Shown here in pieces: positions 28,106 through 37,738 of a stretch of DNA of 64,000 nt (its first letter is position 1; each line of letters starts with the position of its first letter). Source of the DNA: Ignisphaera cupida. GTDB lineage: Archaea > Thermoproteota > Thermoprotei_A > Sulfolobales > Ignisphaeraceae. The stretch spans positions 62,001-126,000 of the forward strand of contig NZ_JASNVW010000001.1 of NCBI RefSeq assembly GCF_030186535.1, given 5' to 3'. Position numbers and translations under genes: made by a program. Under the pieces are notes generated by a model. That model made no database searches, was not told the DNA's origin, and worked only from the letters and a program-made list of their open reading frames with translations.

Positions 28106-28402
28106 TTATCTTCTCGCACTTCTTTTCTCATGTATGTACCTAGCTAGTAATTTGATTATGTGATATTTGCTAAAACTAGTTTCTACAACAATTAATCCAC
28201 TTGGTCTATACCAAACCCTTGGATATTTTTTGTTCTGTACATACATACACTTTATACCAAGATTCTCACATGCCTCTAGCAATTCCTCAGGTTTTGGATT
28301 TTCAATACAAAATTGTTTAGAAAGTTTTCGACCCAATCTTCTTGGCAATGAGCAATCGAAGTATTGAAGCCATATTCTCCTCATAGGCATAGAATTACAC
28401 AT
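28106..28402 (-). CDS. srp19: Signal recognition particle protein SRP19
   Basis: Binds helices 6 and 8 of SRP RNA and promotes SRP54 attachment. The sequence IWLQYFDCSLPRRLGRKLSK and the later YPRVWYRPSGLIVVE are family-typical. The 98-residue length includes four residues before the more likely start at ATG 28390 (MRRIW follows). An ATATAA-type TATA lies near 28430. SRP RNA was not found in the window. Confidence 0.93.
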   Translation of the reverse strand: MCNSMPMRRIWLQYFDCSLPRRLGRKLSKQFCIENPKPEELLEACENLGIKCMYVQNKKYPRVWYRPSGLIVVETSFSKYHIIKLLARYIHEKRSARR

Positions 28403-28444
28403 TAATAAAACTTTTATTTAGATTATTGATTATATAGCTGTTAC

Positions 28445-28855
28445 TTAACTCTTTTTAGCCTCCTCAATAAGTACAGCGTTTACAACACCATCTTGAGAAG
28501 GTCTCGATATAACCTTTGCCTTTCCTACTTCAGTATTTATTATTGCTCCCTTCACTATTATACCACGTCTTGCCAACTCCCTATTTGCAGGAGTTTCAAC
28601 AACCCCAAGTATTCTAGTCTTTGTATACTGTTTTGTGTTAGGGTTGTAAACATTTGCAAAAGCAACGTACTTCAATCTAATTTTGGTATTACCACCATAA
28701 ACCCTTTCAATAACCCTTACATCAGCTTGGGATAGTCTCGTTTCTGTAGGGTAGCTACCTATTTCATGCTTTCTTGGCTTTCTATGCTTTCTCTTTAAAC
28801 CACCTGATATCTTCCTTAAGTCATTTCCTTGGTAAAACCCCATTAGATTTAACAC
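28445..28855 (-). CDS. rps8e: 30S ribosomal protein S8e
   Basis: A 136-residue ribosomal protein. The N-terminal GGLKRKHRKPRKHEIGSYPT is the S8e signature, and the C terminus TPANRELARRGIIVKGAIIN matches. ATG 28843 (MGFYQGND) is a better start than ATG 28855. It is upstream of srp19 on the same strand, 43 bases apart. Confidence 0.95.
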   Translation of the reverse strand: MLNLMGFYQGNDLRKISGGLKRKHRKPRKHEIGSYPTETRLSQADVRVIERVYGGNTKIRLKYVAFANVYNPNTKQYTKTRILGVVETPANRELARRGIIVKGAIINTEVGKAKVISRPSQDGVVNAVLIEEAKKS

Positions 28856-28963
28856 CTACTTGTTTAGCAACAAATTTTGTAAACATGACATCAACTTTTA
28901 AACTTTTATCCCTATCATCTATTGCATAGTCTATATGTAATTCGAATGCGTTTATAAAATTTT

Positions 28964-29845
28964 ATGTGGTTTAGAATGAGTAGAAAAAAGTCATTAAATA
29001 ACCTCAAGGACTTGCTTATAGATAAAATATTTGATATTCTTTTAAAACCACGAACCCAAAAATTTCTTCAGCCATTTATAGACACAATGTATTCTGTTTA
29101 TGAGAAGTATCTCTATAAGCAGGTAATTGGAGGTTCAATGCCACGACACGTCGCGATAATACCAGATGGTAATAGAAGATGGGCTAGAGAGCATGGGCTA
29201 GATGTTAAAGAAGGTCATAGATATGGGTATGAGAAAATGAAAGAGGTTCTGCAAATGCTGTATGATTTGGGAATTAGAGTTGTAACAGTATATGCCATGT
29301 CATATGAGAACTGTATCTATAGAAATGAAGAAGAGAAAAACAATTTATTTACCATAATTAAAACTGGCTTGGAAACATTATTGAATGAAGGGGTGCTTCA
29401 GAGATACAAAGTAAATGTAAAAGTCTTTGGAAAATTAGATTTGGTGCGTAAAGATGTTTTAGATGCTGTAACACGTATTGAAAAAGAATCATCTCATTAT
29501 AGTGATAGATTTCTCAATATTGCTTTATGCTATGGAGGCAGACAAGAAATAGTTGATGCTGTAAAAAATATAGCTAAAGATGTTTTAATTGGCAAAATCA
29601 GTGTTGACGATATTTCAGAGGAATTGATAAAGAAATACATATCAACTTCACATCTAAACGAGCTTTCCGAACCTGACTTAGTTATCAGAACATCAGGTGA
29701 AATGAGAATAAGCAATTTTTTACTATGGCAAATAGCTTATAGCGAGCTATATTTCTGCGATGTTTACTGGCCTGATTTCAGAAAAATAGATTTGCTTAGA
29801 GCCATAAGATCTTATCAAAGAAGAGAACGCAGATATGGAAGATAA
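28964..29845 (+). CDS. uppS: cis-prenyl diphosphate synthase (UppS family)
   Basis: Makes long-chain polyprenyl (dolichyl-type) diphosphate, the lipid carrier for protein glycosylation. Motifs in order: HVAIIPDGNRRWAREHGL at about 63, EGHRYGYEKM, TVYAMSYEN, ALCYGGRQEIVDA, and EPDLVIRTSGEMRISNFLLW, ending with Y-FCDVYWPDF. The 293 residues include a 60-residue N-terminal extension before the catalytic domain, which may help membrane association. ATG 28964 is the start. It connects with the glycosyltransferase genes at 52-57 kb. Confidence 0.94.
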   Translation: MWFRMSRKKSLNNLKDLLIDKIFDILLKPRTQKFLQPFIDTMYSVYEKYLYKQVIGGSMPRHVAIIPDGNRRWAREHGLDVKEGHRYGYEKMKEVLQMLYDLGIRVVTVYAMSYENCIYRNEEEKNNLFTIIKTGLETLLNEGVLQRYKVNVKVFGKLDLVRKDVLDAVTRIEKESSHYSDRFLNIALCYGGRQEIVDAVKNIAKDVLIGKISVDDISEELIKKYISTSHLNELSEPDLVIRTSGEMRISNFLLWQIAYSELYFCDVYWPDFRKIDLLRAIRSYQRRERRYGR

Positions 29846-29857
29846 GAAAACAGTTGT

Positions 29858-30769
29858 CTATTTTTCTTGTTTCTCCTGACCATATAAAACGTAAAGATCG
29901 TACAATGTTACTCTCTCTCCTCTGCTAATCTTATCTAAAACCTTTGCTTTTTTCTCTTGTAACATTCTTTGCTGAACACTTTTTTCATACTCATCCCTTA
30001 TCCTCTTTAACTCTCTTAATAACTCATAATAACGCCTCCTTTTTTCCTGAATTTCATTATTTATTGTTGCAAGTCTATTCTTAATTTCATCTCGTTGATT
30101 CTTCAAAGTTTTTATATCATCTATAATATTACTAATCTCATTCTTTAATTTATCTCGCTGAGCTTTAAGATTATTCAACTGGTTTATAGCATCTCTCAAA
30201 ACACTTCTTTTCTTTTCAATCTCACTTCTTAATTCTGAAATAGCATTCTTAGTTTTTTCATATCTACTAGAAATATCGCCATATCTCATATGCAGCGAAA
30301 GTAGTGTTTTTAGCTTCTGTTCTAATCTAGAAATTTCACTAACTATTTCTTTCTCCCTTTCTGGTTCTATATTAGGTGTTGTGATTAGTGTCCACTCTAA
30401 CTGCTCTATCTTTGCTCTTAGCTCATCTATAGCAATAAGAGATTCTCTTCCCCTAGACAATTCTCTAAACTCAGTAGAAATCTGCTTCAATTCCTTAAAC
30501 ATCTCCCCAAGCCTAGATCTTAAAGTCTGAATGTCATTTTTTAGAGAAAATATTTTTTCTCTCAATTTAGCTATTTCATTTCTTATATTAGAAAGATCTT
30601 CTCTTTTCTTCTTCAACTCCTCTCTTCTCGCACTGAGTTTTTCCCTAATTTCACCTAATTGTCTTCTCAACTCATTTCTTTGAATTATTAGATTTTGTAA
30701 ATCTTCTCTTAACGAACTTATTTCTAAGCTAATTATCTCTTCCCGATTTTTTGACAAGACTCTTACCAC
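29858..30769 (-). CDS. Archaeal coiled-coil protein (COG1340 type)
   Basis: Nearly the whole 303 residues are one or two coiled coils rich in Glu, Lys, Arg and Leu (REKLSARREELKKKREDLSN and similar), with a short non-coiled end (GERVTLYDLYVLYGQEKQ). The pattern matches a family conserved in archaea whose function is unknown; a structural or phosphatase-linked role has been suggested by context only. It follows the GPN GTPase gene by 14 bases. Confidence 0.8.
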   Translation of the reverse strand: MVRVLSKNREEIISLEISSLREDLQNLIIQRNELRRQLGEIREKLSARREELKKKREDLSNIRNEIAKLREKIFSLKNDIQTLRSRLGEMFKELKQISTEFRELSRGRESLIAIDELRAKIEQLEWTLITTPNIEPEREKEIVSEISRLEQKLKTLLSLHMRYGDISSRYEKTKNAISELRSEIEKKRSVLRDAINQLNNLKAQRDKLKNEISNIIDDIKTLKNQRDEIKNRLATINNEIQEKRRRYYELLRELKRIRDEYEKSVQQRMLQEKKAKVLDKISRGERVTLYDLYVLYGQEKQEK

Positions 30770-30783
30770 TCAAAATAGTTTGT

Positions 30784-31593
30784 TTACAAAATTTCACTAG
30801 GCTCCTCAGTATAAAAGTCTTCACCTCCAGCAAAAACTCGTTGCACTTCGGCGTAGAGCTCATCAATACCATCTCCAGTAAGAGCTGAAACCATAACTGC
30901 ATTTTCTAAATAGTTTTCAACAATTTTTTCAACAAAGGTGTAGCTATTTTCGAAAGAAAACTCGCTAAGAATAATTTGTTCACTGCTTCTAAGTGTTATT
31001 ATGAAATCTGATGGGTTTTCAATAATTTTTGCAATTTGCGTATATTCCTCCTTTGAAAGCAAATCAATTTTTGTAATAACAGATAGCTGTGGTTTTCTAT
31101 GAGAAAAAGCTGTTGCTAGTGAAAGTATTGTTAAAGGAATTAGCGTTGCTGGTTTTAGAACCATTTGGGACTCGACAAGGAAAAGAACAACTGATTTATA
31201 TCCCCTAGTCAAGGAATCAATTATTATAGGACCTGCCTTTCTAAAAGCAAAAACCTCTAACTGTCCAGGTGTATCAACAATAACATAGTTTGGTTTTTCT
31301 TCATTAATTTCCTCCACAAGATCATTAACATAGTTTAGCATTAAATCAACTGAAGCTATTAAAGCTCCATTGGGTCCAAGATTATATCTCTTCATAACAT
31401 CATCTACTGTGACATAGTTTCTAATATCAACATCTGGAGTGTAGGGAAGCCAATCAGCAGCTGGATCAAGATTTACAACAGTTGTTGTCAACCCATGTTC
31501 TTCTAACCAGTTGTGAAAAGCCATGGCAAGAAAACTTTTTCCAGAGCCTGCAGGACCTAACATAAACACATAGTACATGGAGTATACACCCAT
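30784..31593 (-). CDS. GPN-loop GTPase
   Basis: A 269-residue GTPase of the XAB1/Gpn1 family. Walker A is GPAGSGKSFLAMAFHNWL, then NLDPAADWLPY, the defining GPN triplet in NLGPNGALIAS, G3 VDTPGQLEVFAF and G4 TKIDLL. In eukaryotes these proteins help assemble RNA polymerase; the archaeal role is not established. Methionine 6 (ATG 31578) just before the P-loop strand may be the true start. It is upstream of the coiled-coil gene in the same transcript. Confidence 0.92.
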   Translation of the reverse strand: MGVYSMYYVFMLGPAGSGKSFLAMAFHNWLEEHGLTTTVVNLDPAADWLPYTPDVDIRNYVTVDDVMKRYNLGPNGALIASVDLMLNYVNDLVEEINEEKPNYVIVDTPGQLEVFAFRKAGPIIIDSLTRGYKSVVLFLVESQMVLKPATLIPLTILSLATAFSHRKPQLSVITKIDLLSKEEYTQIAKIIENPSDFIITLRSSEQIILSEFSFENSYTFVEKIVENYLENAVMVSALTGDGIDELYAEVQRVFAGGEDFYTEEPSEIL

Positions 31594-31615
31594 TTCATAA
31601 CCATGGAATAAACAT

Positions 31616-32584
31616 TCACATTAATTGTAACAGCAAAGGCAATGTAATTATTTTCTTTGGAAATTTAAAAACATTATATTTGTAGCCACAGTACTTGCAA
31701 CTCTTATCAGACTTTATGTTTAATTTAAACAAGTGACCTCCTTGTCTCACAATTATTGGGTTTTGACATGAGATACAACTAGTTGAGGCAATCTCAACGA
31801 CGTCTTCCATGGGTGCTTGCACAATAATACCCATTTTTCTAAGCCAATCAATGATATAAAGCTTTTTACTAAGCTCCATAAAATCATTTGCGAATACAAA
31901 GTTTAGTGGTATTGTTTTCGTTTTTAAAAGGTTTTTCAATGCATCAACAAATTTGTGGAAAACATCCACAGCATTTCTTAGTGTTGTAATATAAACTATT
32001 TCAACATGCTTATTATTCTCTGTTAGGAAATTAAGAAATGATATTAATTCGCCATAATTAATCTCATCGTTATGAATATCAACAACTTCGATTAATGCAA
32101 CATCAATGTATTGAGCAATTTGCTGTAGCAGAATCTTTTCTTTGGGTATTAAAACACTGTTTATTTTCATTCCAATGGAAGTGTTTCTTAATCTATGCAG
32201 TTCTTTAAGAAGATCAGTAACACCATTCTTTTTATAGGGTTCTCCACCATGCAGCATGACCAGGTCTGGATTATACTTTGTTATCAATTCCACCAAATAT
32301 GTTGTTTCAACATTAACCTTCTGTGCACTTCGACTATCTAAATTAGCTTCCCAAGGACAGTAATCACATGGTAGGGGACATTCAATAAAGTTTATGTTTA
32401 TGGCTACTCCACCACTGCAGCAAAAAGCCAAGGGTATTTTCTCAACATTTATTAGAGTTATTGAGGCAATGGAGCTCAGCATTATAAGATCGCATATTTG
32501 GTACAGTTTGCTAAACTTATATTTCTCTTGGGCCTTCCCTGTTTTTGTGACTAAAAATGTTATTGCCACTTTCAGGTGTTCCAA
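31616..32584 (-). CDS. Radical SAM protein
   Basis: A 322-residue protein with a probable [4Fe-4S]/SAM site in FIECPLPCDYCPWE at about 63-76 (C-x4-C-x2-C, close to the standard spacing of C-x3-C-x2-C but one residue longer). The following VMLHGGEPYKK matches the GGEP motif. A second cysteine set near the end (SCISCQNP...KSCKYCGYKY) may bind zinc or a second cluster. Its reaction is unknown. The annotated start overlaps the divergent prs start by 28 bases; an internal methionine at about residue 36 would avoid this. Confidence 0.78.
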   Translation of the reverse strand: MEHLKVAITFLVTKTGKAQEKYKFSKLYQICDLIMLSSIASITLINVEKIPLAFCCSGGVAININFIECPLPCDYCPWEANLDSRSAQKVNVETTYLVELITKYNPDLVMLHGGEPYKKNGVTDLLKELHRLRNTSIGMKINSVLIPKEKILLQQIAQYIDVALIEVVDIHNDEINYGELISFLNFLTENNKHVEIVYITTLRNAVDVFHKFVDALKNLLKTKTIPLNFVFANDFMELSKKLYIIDWLRKMGIIVQAPMEDVVEIASTSCISCQNPIIVRQGGHLFKLNIKSDKSCKYCGYKYNVFKFPKKIITLPLLLQLM

Positions 32585-33444
32585 AATCTTTGGCTAGTGG
32601 ATTGATGAAGCACTGCAACTTGAGTATTGTTGATTGGGTCTACAAAACTTTTCCTGATGGAGAGCAGTATCTGAGGCTATTATCAGATGTTGAGGGTAAG
32701 AAAATTGTTGTTGCGCAGTCGCTGTACCCCAATCAGGATAGTAAAGTTGTTGAGCTTTATCTTGCTCTTGAAGCTCTTCAAGGATTGAACGCTTCTACAC
32801 CGGTAGTTGTTATTCCGTATATGGCCTATGCTAGGCAAGATAAAAGGTTTTTGAAGGGAGAACCAATAAGTGTGAAAGCTGTTTATGAGCCTTTGAAGCT
32901 ATTCAATGTTAAGAAGCTAGTTGTTGTTGATATGCATTCGCAGAGCATATCTAATCTAATTAGTGTTGATGTTGCAAACATTTTGCCACATGCTTACATG
33001 ATTAAAAGTGCTGGTGTCAAAATAGACTTTGTTTTGTCTCCAGATAAAGGAGCTCTTCATAGAGCTGAAAATGTTGCAAAAACTATTAATGTTGGATTCA
33101 ACTACTTAGACAAGTTTAGAGACAGAGTCACTGGTGAGATAAGAGTTGATTTGAGGGAACTCGATGTGAAAAATTCAAATGTTGCCATAGTTGATGATAT
33201 AATCAGCACTGGAGGCACTGTGGCTAAGGCTTGTCAAATACTCTATAATCTAGGTGCAAACAAAGTCTATGCAGTAGTAACTCATGCACTACTATCTGAG
33301 AAATCTCTAGAGACTTTATCAAAAGCTGGCTTAACAATGCTCATAACATCAAATAGCATTACACACACAATACAATTACCTCAATGGGTTTTAGTAACTG
33401 ATTTAAGCGAATTGATATGTGAAGAAGTTAGGAAGATTATGTAA
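32557..33444 (+). CDS. prs: Ribose-phosphate pyrophosphokinase
   Basis: Makes PRPP from ribose-5-phosphate and ATP for nucleotide and NAD synthesis. 295 residues. Visible motifs: FPDGEQYLRL, the flexible-loop MAYARQDKRF, VDMHSQSISN, SPDKGA and the PRPP-binding VAIVDDIISTGGTVAKAC at about 208-225. The start overlaps the divergent radical SAM reading frame; the segment LPLSGVPKSLASGL fits the family N terminus. It begins a prs-trmG10-rnz operon with overlapping ends. Confidence 0.94.
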   Translation: MLLPLSGVPKSLASGLMKHCNLSIVDWVYKTFPDGEQYLRLLSDVEGKKIVVAQSLYPNQDSKVVELYLALEALQGLNASTPVVVIPYMAYARQDKRFLKGEPISVKAVYEPLKLFNVKKLVVVDMHSQSISNLISVDVANILPHAYMIKSAGVKIDFVLSPDKGALHRAENVAKTINVGFNYLDKFRDRVTGEIRVDLRELDVKNSNVAIVDDIISTGGTVAKACQILYNLGANKVYAVVTHALLSEKSLETLSKAGLTMLITSNSITHTIQLPQWVLVTDLSELICEEVRKIM

Positions 33445-34496
33445 TGCTATATGAGATGAGAGCAGATAGTGACTCATTTGTGTATAGCAATGTATTTGTT
33501 TTTAAGCTAAGCAATGAGCTGCTTTCACTAGCCTTGTCAGAACTGAACTCAATTATATTTGCTGATGCTCCATCGAGTAAAATCGTTAAGCGTTTTGACG
33601 AATTTGTTTTGATAGAGACAAGCGAGGTTTTGGCTCATCACATATGTAGCAGAGCTTCATTTATAATAGAAATGGGTATTCTTAAAAACATTTTTGATGA
33701 GGATGATATTGAAGGTTTAAGCAATGAAATTAAGAATTATCTGGATGAAGACAGCGTATGTGTAAGATTTGATGCGATTAGAGGCTTTGGAAAAGAATCT
33801 ATAGAAAAACTATCGAAACTTATTGAAAAAACTGTTTGGAGCAGATGCAAGAAAACTATTAAAATTTCCTTTGTTGGGGGGCTGGCAATAGTATATGAGG
33901 TTTTGTATCGTAGAAAAGAAGCAAAGTTTTTTGATAGAGAGCCTCATAAAAGACCTTGTTACCGTCCTGGAACTATGAAGCCACAACTTGCCAGAGCCTT
34001 GGTTAATTTAGCAAAAATATCATCAGCTAAGAACCAGATTATGCTAGATCCTTTTTGTGGTGTTGGCGGAATTGTGTTAGAGGCATGTTCAATGGGTATT
34101 CAGTCTCTGTGTAGCGATATAGATGCTAAAATGGTTAAGTGTGCTAGTGAAAACATGAAGTATTTTGGTTGTTGCGAAAAAGTTGATATTATTCTTGCCG
34201 ACGCCTCGTTTAGAAACATTAGAGGTTTGTGCGTAGATGCTATTGTGACAGATCCTCCATATGGTATACAAAGCACTCCAAGAGGTTTTAGCATATTAGA
34301 TCTTTTAAGAAATTTTATCATAGTCTCTTCAGAAGTTTTGAAGAGAAATGGGTATGCAGTATTTGCAATACCTATTCAATATGAGGTAGCTATAGACATG
34401 TTGTTAGCGGATCAAGGTTTCAAGATAAAGGAGAAGCATGTGAATAGAGTTCATGGCTCCTTAACAAGAGTTATATATGTGGTGAAAAAGCTTTGA
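33444..34496 (+). CDS. tRNA (guanine10-N2)-methyltransferase (Trm-G10 / Trm11 type)
   Basis: A 350-residue THUMP-plus-methyltransferase protein. The N-terminal 160 residues are THUMP-like. The Rossmann methyltransferase begins with RPGTMKPQLARALVNLA and MLDPFCGVGGIVLEACSMG, and its catalytic motif is VTDPPYGIQS. These are hallmarks of archaeal enzymes forming m2G/m22G at position 10 of tRNA. Start ATG 33444 overlaps the prs stop (TAATG). Confidence 0.9.
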   Translation: MLYEMRADSDSFVYSNVFVFKLSNELLSLALSELNSIIFADAPSSKIVKRFDEFVLIETSEVLAHHICSRASFIIEMGILKNIFDEDDIEGLSNEIKNYLDEDSVCVRFDAIRGFGKESIEKLSKLIEKTVWSRCKKTIKISFVGGLAIVYEVLYRRKEAKFFDREPHKRPCYRPGTMKPQLARALVNLAKISSAKNQIMLDPFCGVGGIVLEACSMGIQSLCSDIDAKMVKCASENMKYFGCCEKVDIILADASFRNIRGLCVDAIVTDPPYGIQSTPRGFSILDLLRNFIIVSSEVLKRNGYAVFAIPIQYEVAIDMLLADQGFKIKEKHVNRVHGSLTRVIYVVKKL

Positions 34497-35305
34497 AACT
34501 TGTATTTCTGGGTACTGGTGCCACAGCCCCCTCGCGAGACAGGTTTTTGCCAGGTATATTACTATGTAGTGTAAAGGAGTGTATGCTGCTTGATTGTGGT
34601 GAAGGAACACAAATACAGTTGCTCAAAGCAGGTATTGACTTAGTTAAAATAAGATGTGTTGTGATAACGCATTTGCATGGGGATCATTTCTATGGGATTT
34701 ATCCACTAATTGATAGTTTTGTTATGAGGGTGAAGACACAAGGACTAAGAGATAAAAGCTTAGCAATTTATGCTCCAAGAGGTTTTTGCAGTACCTTCAA
34801 CTCTGCTTATTTCAGTGATATTGTTAAATGCTTTGAATTTTCTAAATCCAGTAGTACAGGTAATGAATTTGTTGAAGTAGGAGAATTCAAATTTACATGG
34901 CTTCCAATGAGCCATGGTGATGTAGAAGCCTATGGAATATTTGTAGTGATTAAGAACAGGGATAGGGAAATAAAATTGTTTTACTCAGGGGATGGTGTAT
35001 GCAGAGATGAGTGTGTAGAATTTTTGAAGACAGTGAAGCCGTGCATAATAATTCATGAATCTTCCTTCCTTGACTATAAGGATGATGCTAAAAAGGCTAT
35101 GGAGAGATTTCATGCAACAACTGCAGAGGCTGCTAACCTAGCTAAAAATGTTAATGCCAAAATCCTTGTGCTTACCCATATAAGTAGCAGGTACCGTGAT
35201 GATGACTTGAAGGATTTTATTTCAAGAGCGAAGAGAATTTTCAATGGTGATGTATATATAGCGTCTGATCTTTCACTAATTCAATTGGATAGAGTTTTAT
35301 GCTAA
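34493..35305 (+). CDS. rnz: Ribonuclease Z
   Basis: Removes 3' trailers from pre-tRNA. The 270-residue protein has the metallo-beta-lactamase signature HLHGDHFYGI at about 62, N-terminal FLGTGATAPSRDRFLPG, LLDCGEGTQIQLL, LPMSHGDVEAYG, YSGDG and LTHISSRY near the end. Start TTG 34493 overlaps the previous stop by four bases (TTGA). It belongs with the tRNA methylase just upstream, a tRNA-maturation operon. Confidence 0.94.
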   Translation: MKLVFLGTGATAPSRDRFLPGILLCSVKECMLLDCGEGTQIQLLKAGIDLVKIRCVVITHLHGDHFYGIYPLIDSFVMRVKTQGLRDKSLAIYAPRGFCSTFNSAYFSDIVKCFEFSKSSSTGNEFVEVGEFKFTWLPMSHGDVEAYGIFVVIKNRDREIKLFYSGDGVCRDECVEFLKTVKPCIIIHESSFLDYKDDAKKAMERFHATTAEAANLAKNVNAKILVLTHISSRYRDDDLKDFISRAKRIFNGDVYIASDLSLIQLDRVLC

Positions 35306-35742
35306 ACATCTTTAGGTATTTGAAGATCCCATATCGGTTTTCCATGCGACGTTCTAGGGGCTAGCCAATCTATTATCAACTCTAATTTATTGCTTGAAAT
35401 AAACAGGTTTATGGGACCTAAAGGACTCTCATTATCTGAATCAACAAAGCTTACAATTCCCTGATAAGCTGCTTGTTTATTGAGTTTAATCTCTATCGAA
35501 TCACCCCTGCGATTCTTTAAAAAAACATTGCGAGCTGCATCAAGTATTCTTTGTCTTCGCAATGCCTCACGTAGTTTTGTTAGAACCTCTACATCATTTT
35601 CTTCAGCAATAACAAGTTTTCTTTCATTACCTATATCCTCTATCTTCATGTTTTTAATATTGAAAATATTCTTCAACGCTTTCACAACCTTGTTAAGATC
35701 TTCCGTTGGTCTAACCTCTGTTTCAATTCTTATGTACACCAA
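35302..35742 (-). CDS. UPF0201 family protein
   Basis: A 146-residue archaeal protein of unknown function: VYIRIETEVRPTEDLNKVVK start, LREALRRQRILDAARNVFLK middle and ASPLGPINLFI-like end (SPLGPINLFISS). In several euryarchaea the UPF0201 domain is fused behind a UPF0200 kinase. Here the two are separate genes that overlap by 13 bases, so their products probably interact. The 3' end overlaps the convergent rnz by four bases. Confidence 0.85.
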   Translation of the reverse strand: MVYIRIETEVRPTEDLNKVVKALKNIFNIKNMKIEDIGNERKLVIAEENDVEVLTKLREALRRQRILDAARNVFLKNRRGDSIEIKLNKQAAYQGIVSFVDSDNESPLGPINLFISSNKLELIIDWLAPRTSHGKPIWDLQIPKDV

Positions 35743-36347
35743 TTTCTCAGCGCCTCGCTAAAGAATTTTCTTATTTCATTTATAAACTCTTCAATTCTAC
35801 CCTCATTAACAATCATCTTATCAGCTAATGCAATAACATTTCCAATTCCCCATGAAAGCTCCTCAAAATCTCTTTTTCTAAATTCTTCAAATGTTTTTGG
35901 ATCTCCCTCTCTACCTCTATTCAATATTCTTTCAAATCTTATTTTTTGTGATGAATGTATAGCTAAAATTATAACATCTTTCAATAAACTCTCTTTTATT
36001 GTCTCAATTTCATCTAAGCTTCTAACACCATCAACAACAACAATGCAATTACTTATGCATGCACTAGCTATTTTATTTATAGAAAGTTTAGCAATAGCGT
36101 TTTTCCCCAGAGCTTTTCTTAGCTCATTAGCAACACGAAGTATGTTATCCAGCGTTGGTTCTAACCCCTTCTTAGCAACCTCTTCCCTCACTACATCACC
36201 TAATGATATTACAGGTAAACCCATTTCCCTAGCTACATCACCAACAACGCTTTTTCCAGCACCTGGCAGCCCAGTTAAAACTATGATTTTTCTGCAAACA
36301 AGCATTTGACTAGTCATTTGAAGAACACTTTCACTATTCATAATCAA
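35730..36347 (-). CDS. UPF0200 family nucleotide-kinase-like protein
   Basis: A 205-residue P-loop protein related to dephospho-CoA kinase and adenylate kinase: IVLTGLPGAGKSVVGDVARE at about 22-41, then LPVISLGDVVREEV and IVVDGVRSLDEIE. The family is archaeal and its substrate is not known. The start could be ATG 36347 or a methionine nearer the P-loop. It overlaps the UPF0201 gene, its usual fusion partner. Confidence 0.86.
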   Translation of the reverse strand: MIMNSESVLQMTSQMLVCRKIIVLTGLPGAGKSVVGDVAREMGLPVISLGDVVREEVAKKGLEPTLDNILRVANELRKALGKNAIAKLSINKIASACISNCIVVVDGVRSLDEIETIKESLLKDVIILAIHSSQKIRFERILNRGREGDPKTFEEFRKRDFEELSWGIGNVIALADKMIVNEGRIEEFINEIRKFFSEALRNWCT

Positions 36348-36478
36348 AACAAAGGTTTATAAACCTAATTTTGTTTTAATTTGCCACACTCTTTGTGAAA
36401 TGTTCATGAATTTTGAATTACTGAAAAACGCTTAATTTAAAAACTAGAACATAGGCATTTACATTTGGTGGAAACTCT

Positions 36479-37723
36479 TTGAGTTACAAGGTAAAGGATC
36501 TGAGTTTAGCAGATAAGGGAAAGGTGCAAATAGAATGGGCTCGTAAACACATGCCTGTTCTAGACATTATTCATGAGGAGTTTAGTAAAGAAAAGCCATT
36601 GAAAGGCATAAGAATTTCAGCAGTTCTTCATGTTACTAAGGAAACAGCTGTTTTGGTTGAGACTTTGATGGCTGGTGGGGCAGAGGTTTGGCTTGCAGCA
36701 AGCAATCCTCTTTCTACACAAGATGATGTTGCTGCGGCACTAGCTGTTGAAGGTGTACATGTTTTTGCGTGGAGAGGTGAGACGCAGGAGGAGTATTTCG
36801 ATGCTATAAAAACAATTGCTGAGGCACAACCACACATTGTTATTGATGATGGTGGTGATTTGCATGCATATCTTCATAGCTCTGCAGAGGAAATTGCTAG
36901 AAAAGTGTTTGGTGGTACTGAGGAAACAACTACAGGTGTTCACAGGTTAAAGGCTATGGAGAAACAAAAAATTTTGAAGTATCCCGTAATAGCTGTTAAT
37001 AATGCGTTAACAAAATTCATGTTTGATAATAGATATGGTACAGGTCAAAGCACAATAGATGGAATATTAAGAGCTACAAACATTCTTATAGCAGGTAAAA
37101 TTGTTGTTGTTGCTGGATATGGCTGGGTTGGGCGTGGAATTGCTTTAAGAGCTAGAGGAATGGGTGCAAGAGTAATAATAACAGAGGTTGATCCAATTAG
37201 GGCATTAGAAGCTGTAATGGATGGTTTTGAGGTTATGAAAATGGATAAAGCAGCTGAATTAGGAGATATATTCATAACCGCAACTGGAAACATTGATGTG
37301 ATAACAAAAAGACACTTTGAAAAGATGAAGGATGGAGTGATACTAGCTAATGCAGGTCATTTTGATGTTGAGGTTAGTGTAAGGGATTTGGAGAGCATTG
37401 CAGTTTCAAAGAGAGAGATTAGGAATTGTGTAACTGAGTATGTGCTGCCTAGTGGTAAAAGGCTTTACCTTCTTGGAAAGGGGAGACTAGTAAATCTCGT
37501 GTGTGCCGAGGGTCATTCTAGCGAAGTTATGGATATGAGCTTCGCTAACCAAGCTTTATCTGTAAGATATATTGTGGAGAATAAAGATGTTTTGGAAAAA
37601 AGAGTATATGACGTTCCAAGGGAAATAGATAGTAGAGTTGCGGAGCTGAAGCTAAGATCCATGGGCATAGAAATAGATTCCTTAACTGAGGAGCAGAGAA
37701 GGTATTTGGAAAGCTGGAAATAA
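36479..37723 (+). CDS. ahcY: S-adenosylhomocysteine hydrolase
   Basis: Splits S-adenosylhomocysteine to adenosine and homocysteine, keeping the many SAM methyltransferases here running. The 414-residue protein has [18 protein letters not shown] near the start, the substrate segment [15 protein letters not shown], the NAD-binding [20 protein letters not shown] at about 208, [11 protein letters not shown], and [20 protein letters not shown]. The start is TTG 36479 with GGTGG upstream. It stands alone between convergent genes. Confidence 0.97.
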   Translation: MSYKVKDLSLADKGKVQIEWARKHMPVLDIIHEEFSKEKPLKGIRISAVLHVTKETAVLVETLMAGGAEVWLAASNPLSTQDDVAAALAVEGVHVFAWRGETQEEYFDAIKTIAEAQPHIVIDDGGDLHAYLHSSAEEIARKVFGGTEETTTGVHRLKAMEKQKILKYPVIAVNNALTKFMFDNRYGTGQSTIDGILRATNILIAGKIVVVAGYGWVGRGIALRARGMGARVIITEVDPIRALEAVMDGFEVMKMDKAAELGDIFITATGNIDVITKRHFEKMKDGVILANAGHFDVEVSVRDLESIAVSKREIRNCVTEYVLPSGKRLYLLGKGRLVNLVCAEGHSSEVMDMSFANQALSVRYIVENKDVLEKRVYDVPREIDSRVAELKLRSMGIEIDSLTEEQRRYLESWK

Positions 37724-37738
37724 TTCAATGAATTATTT

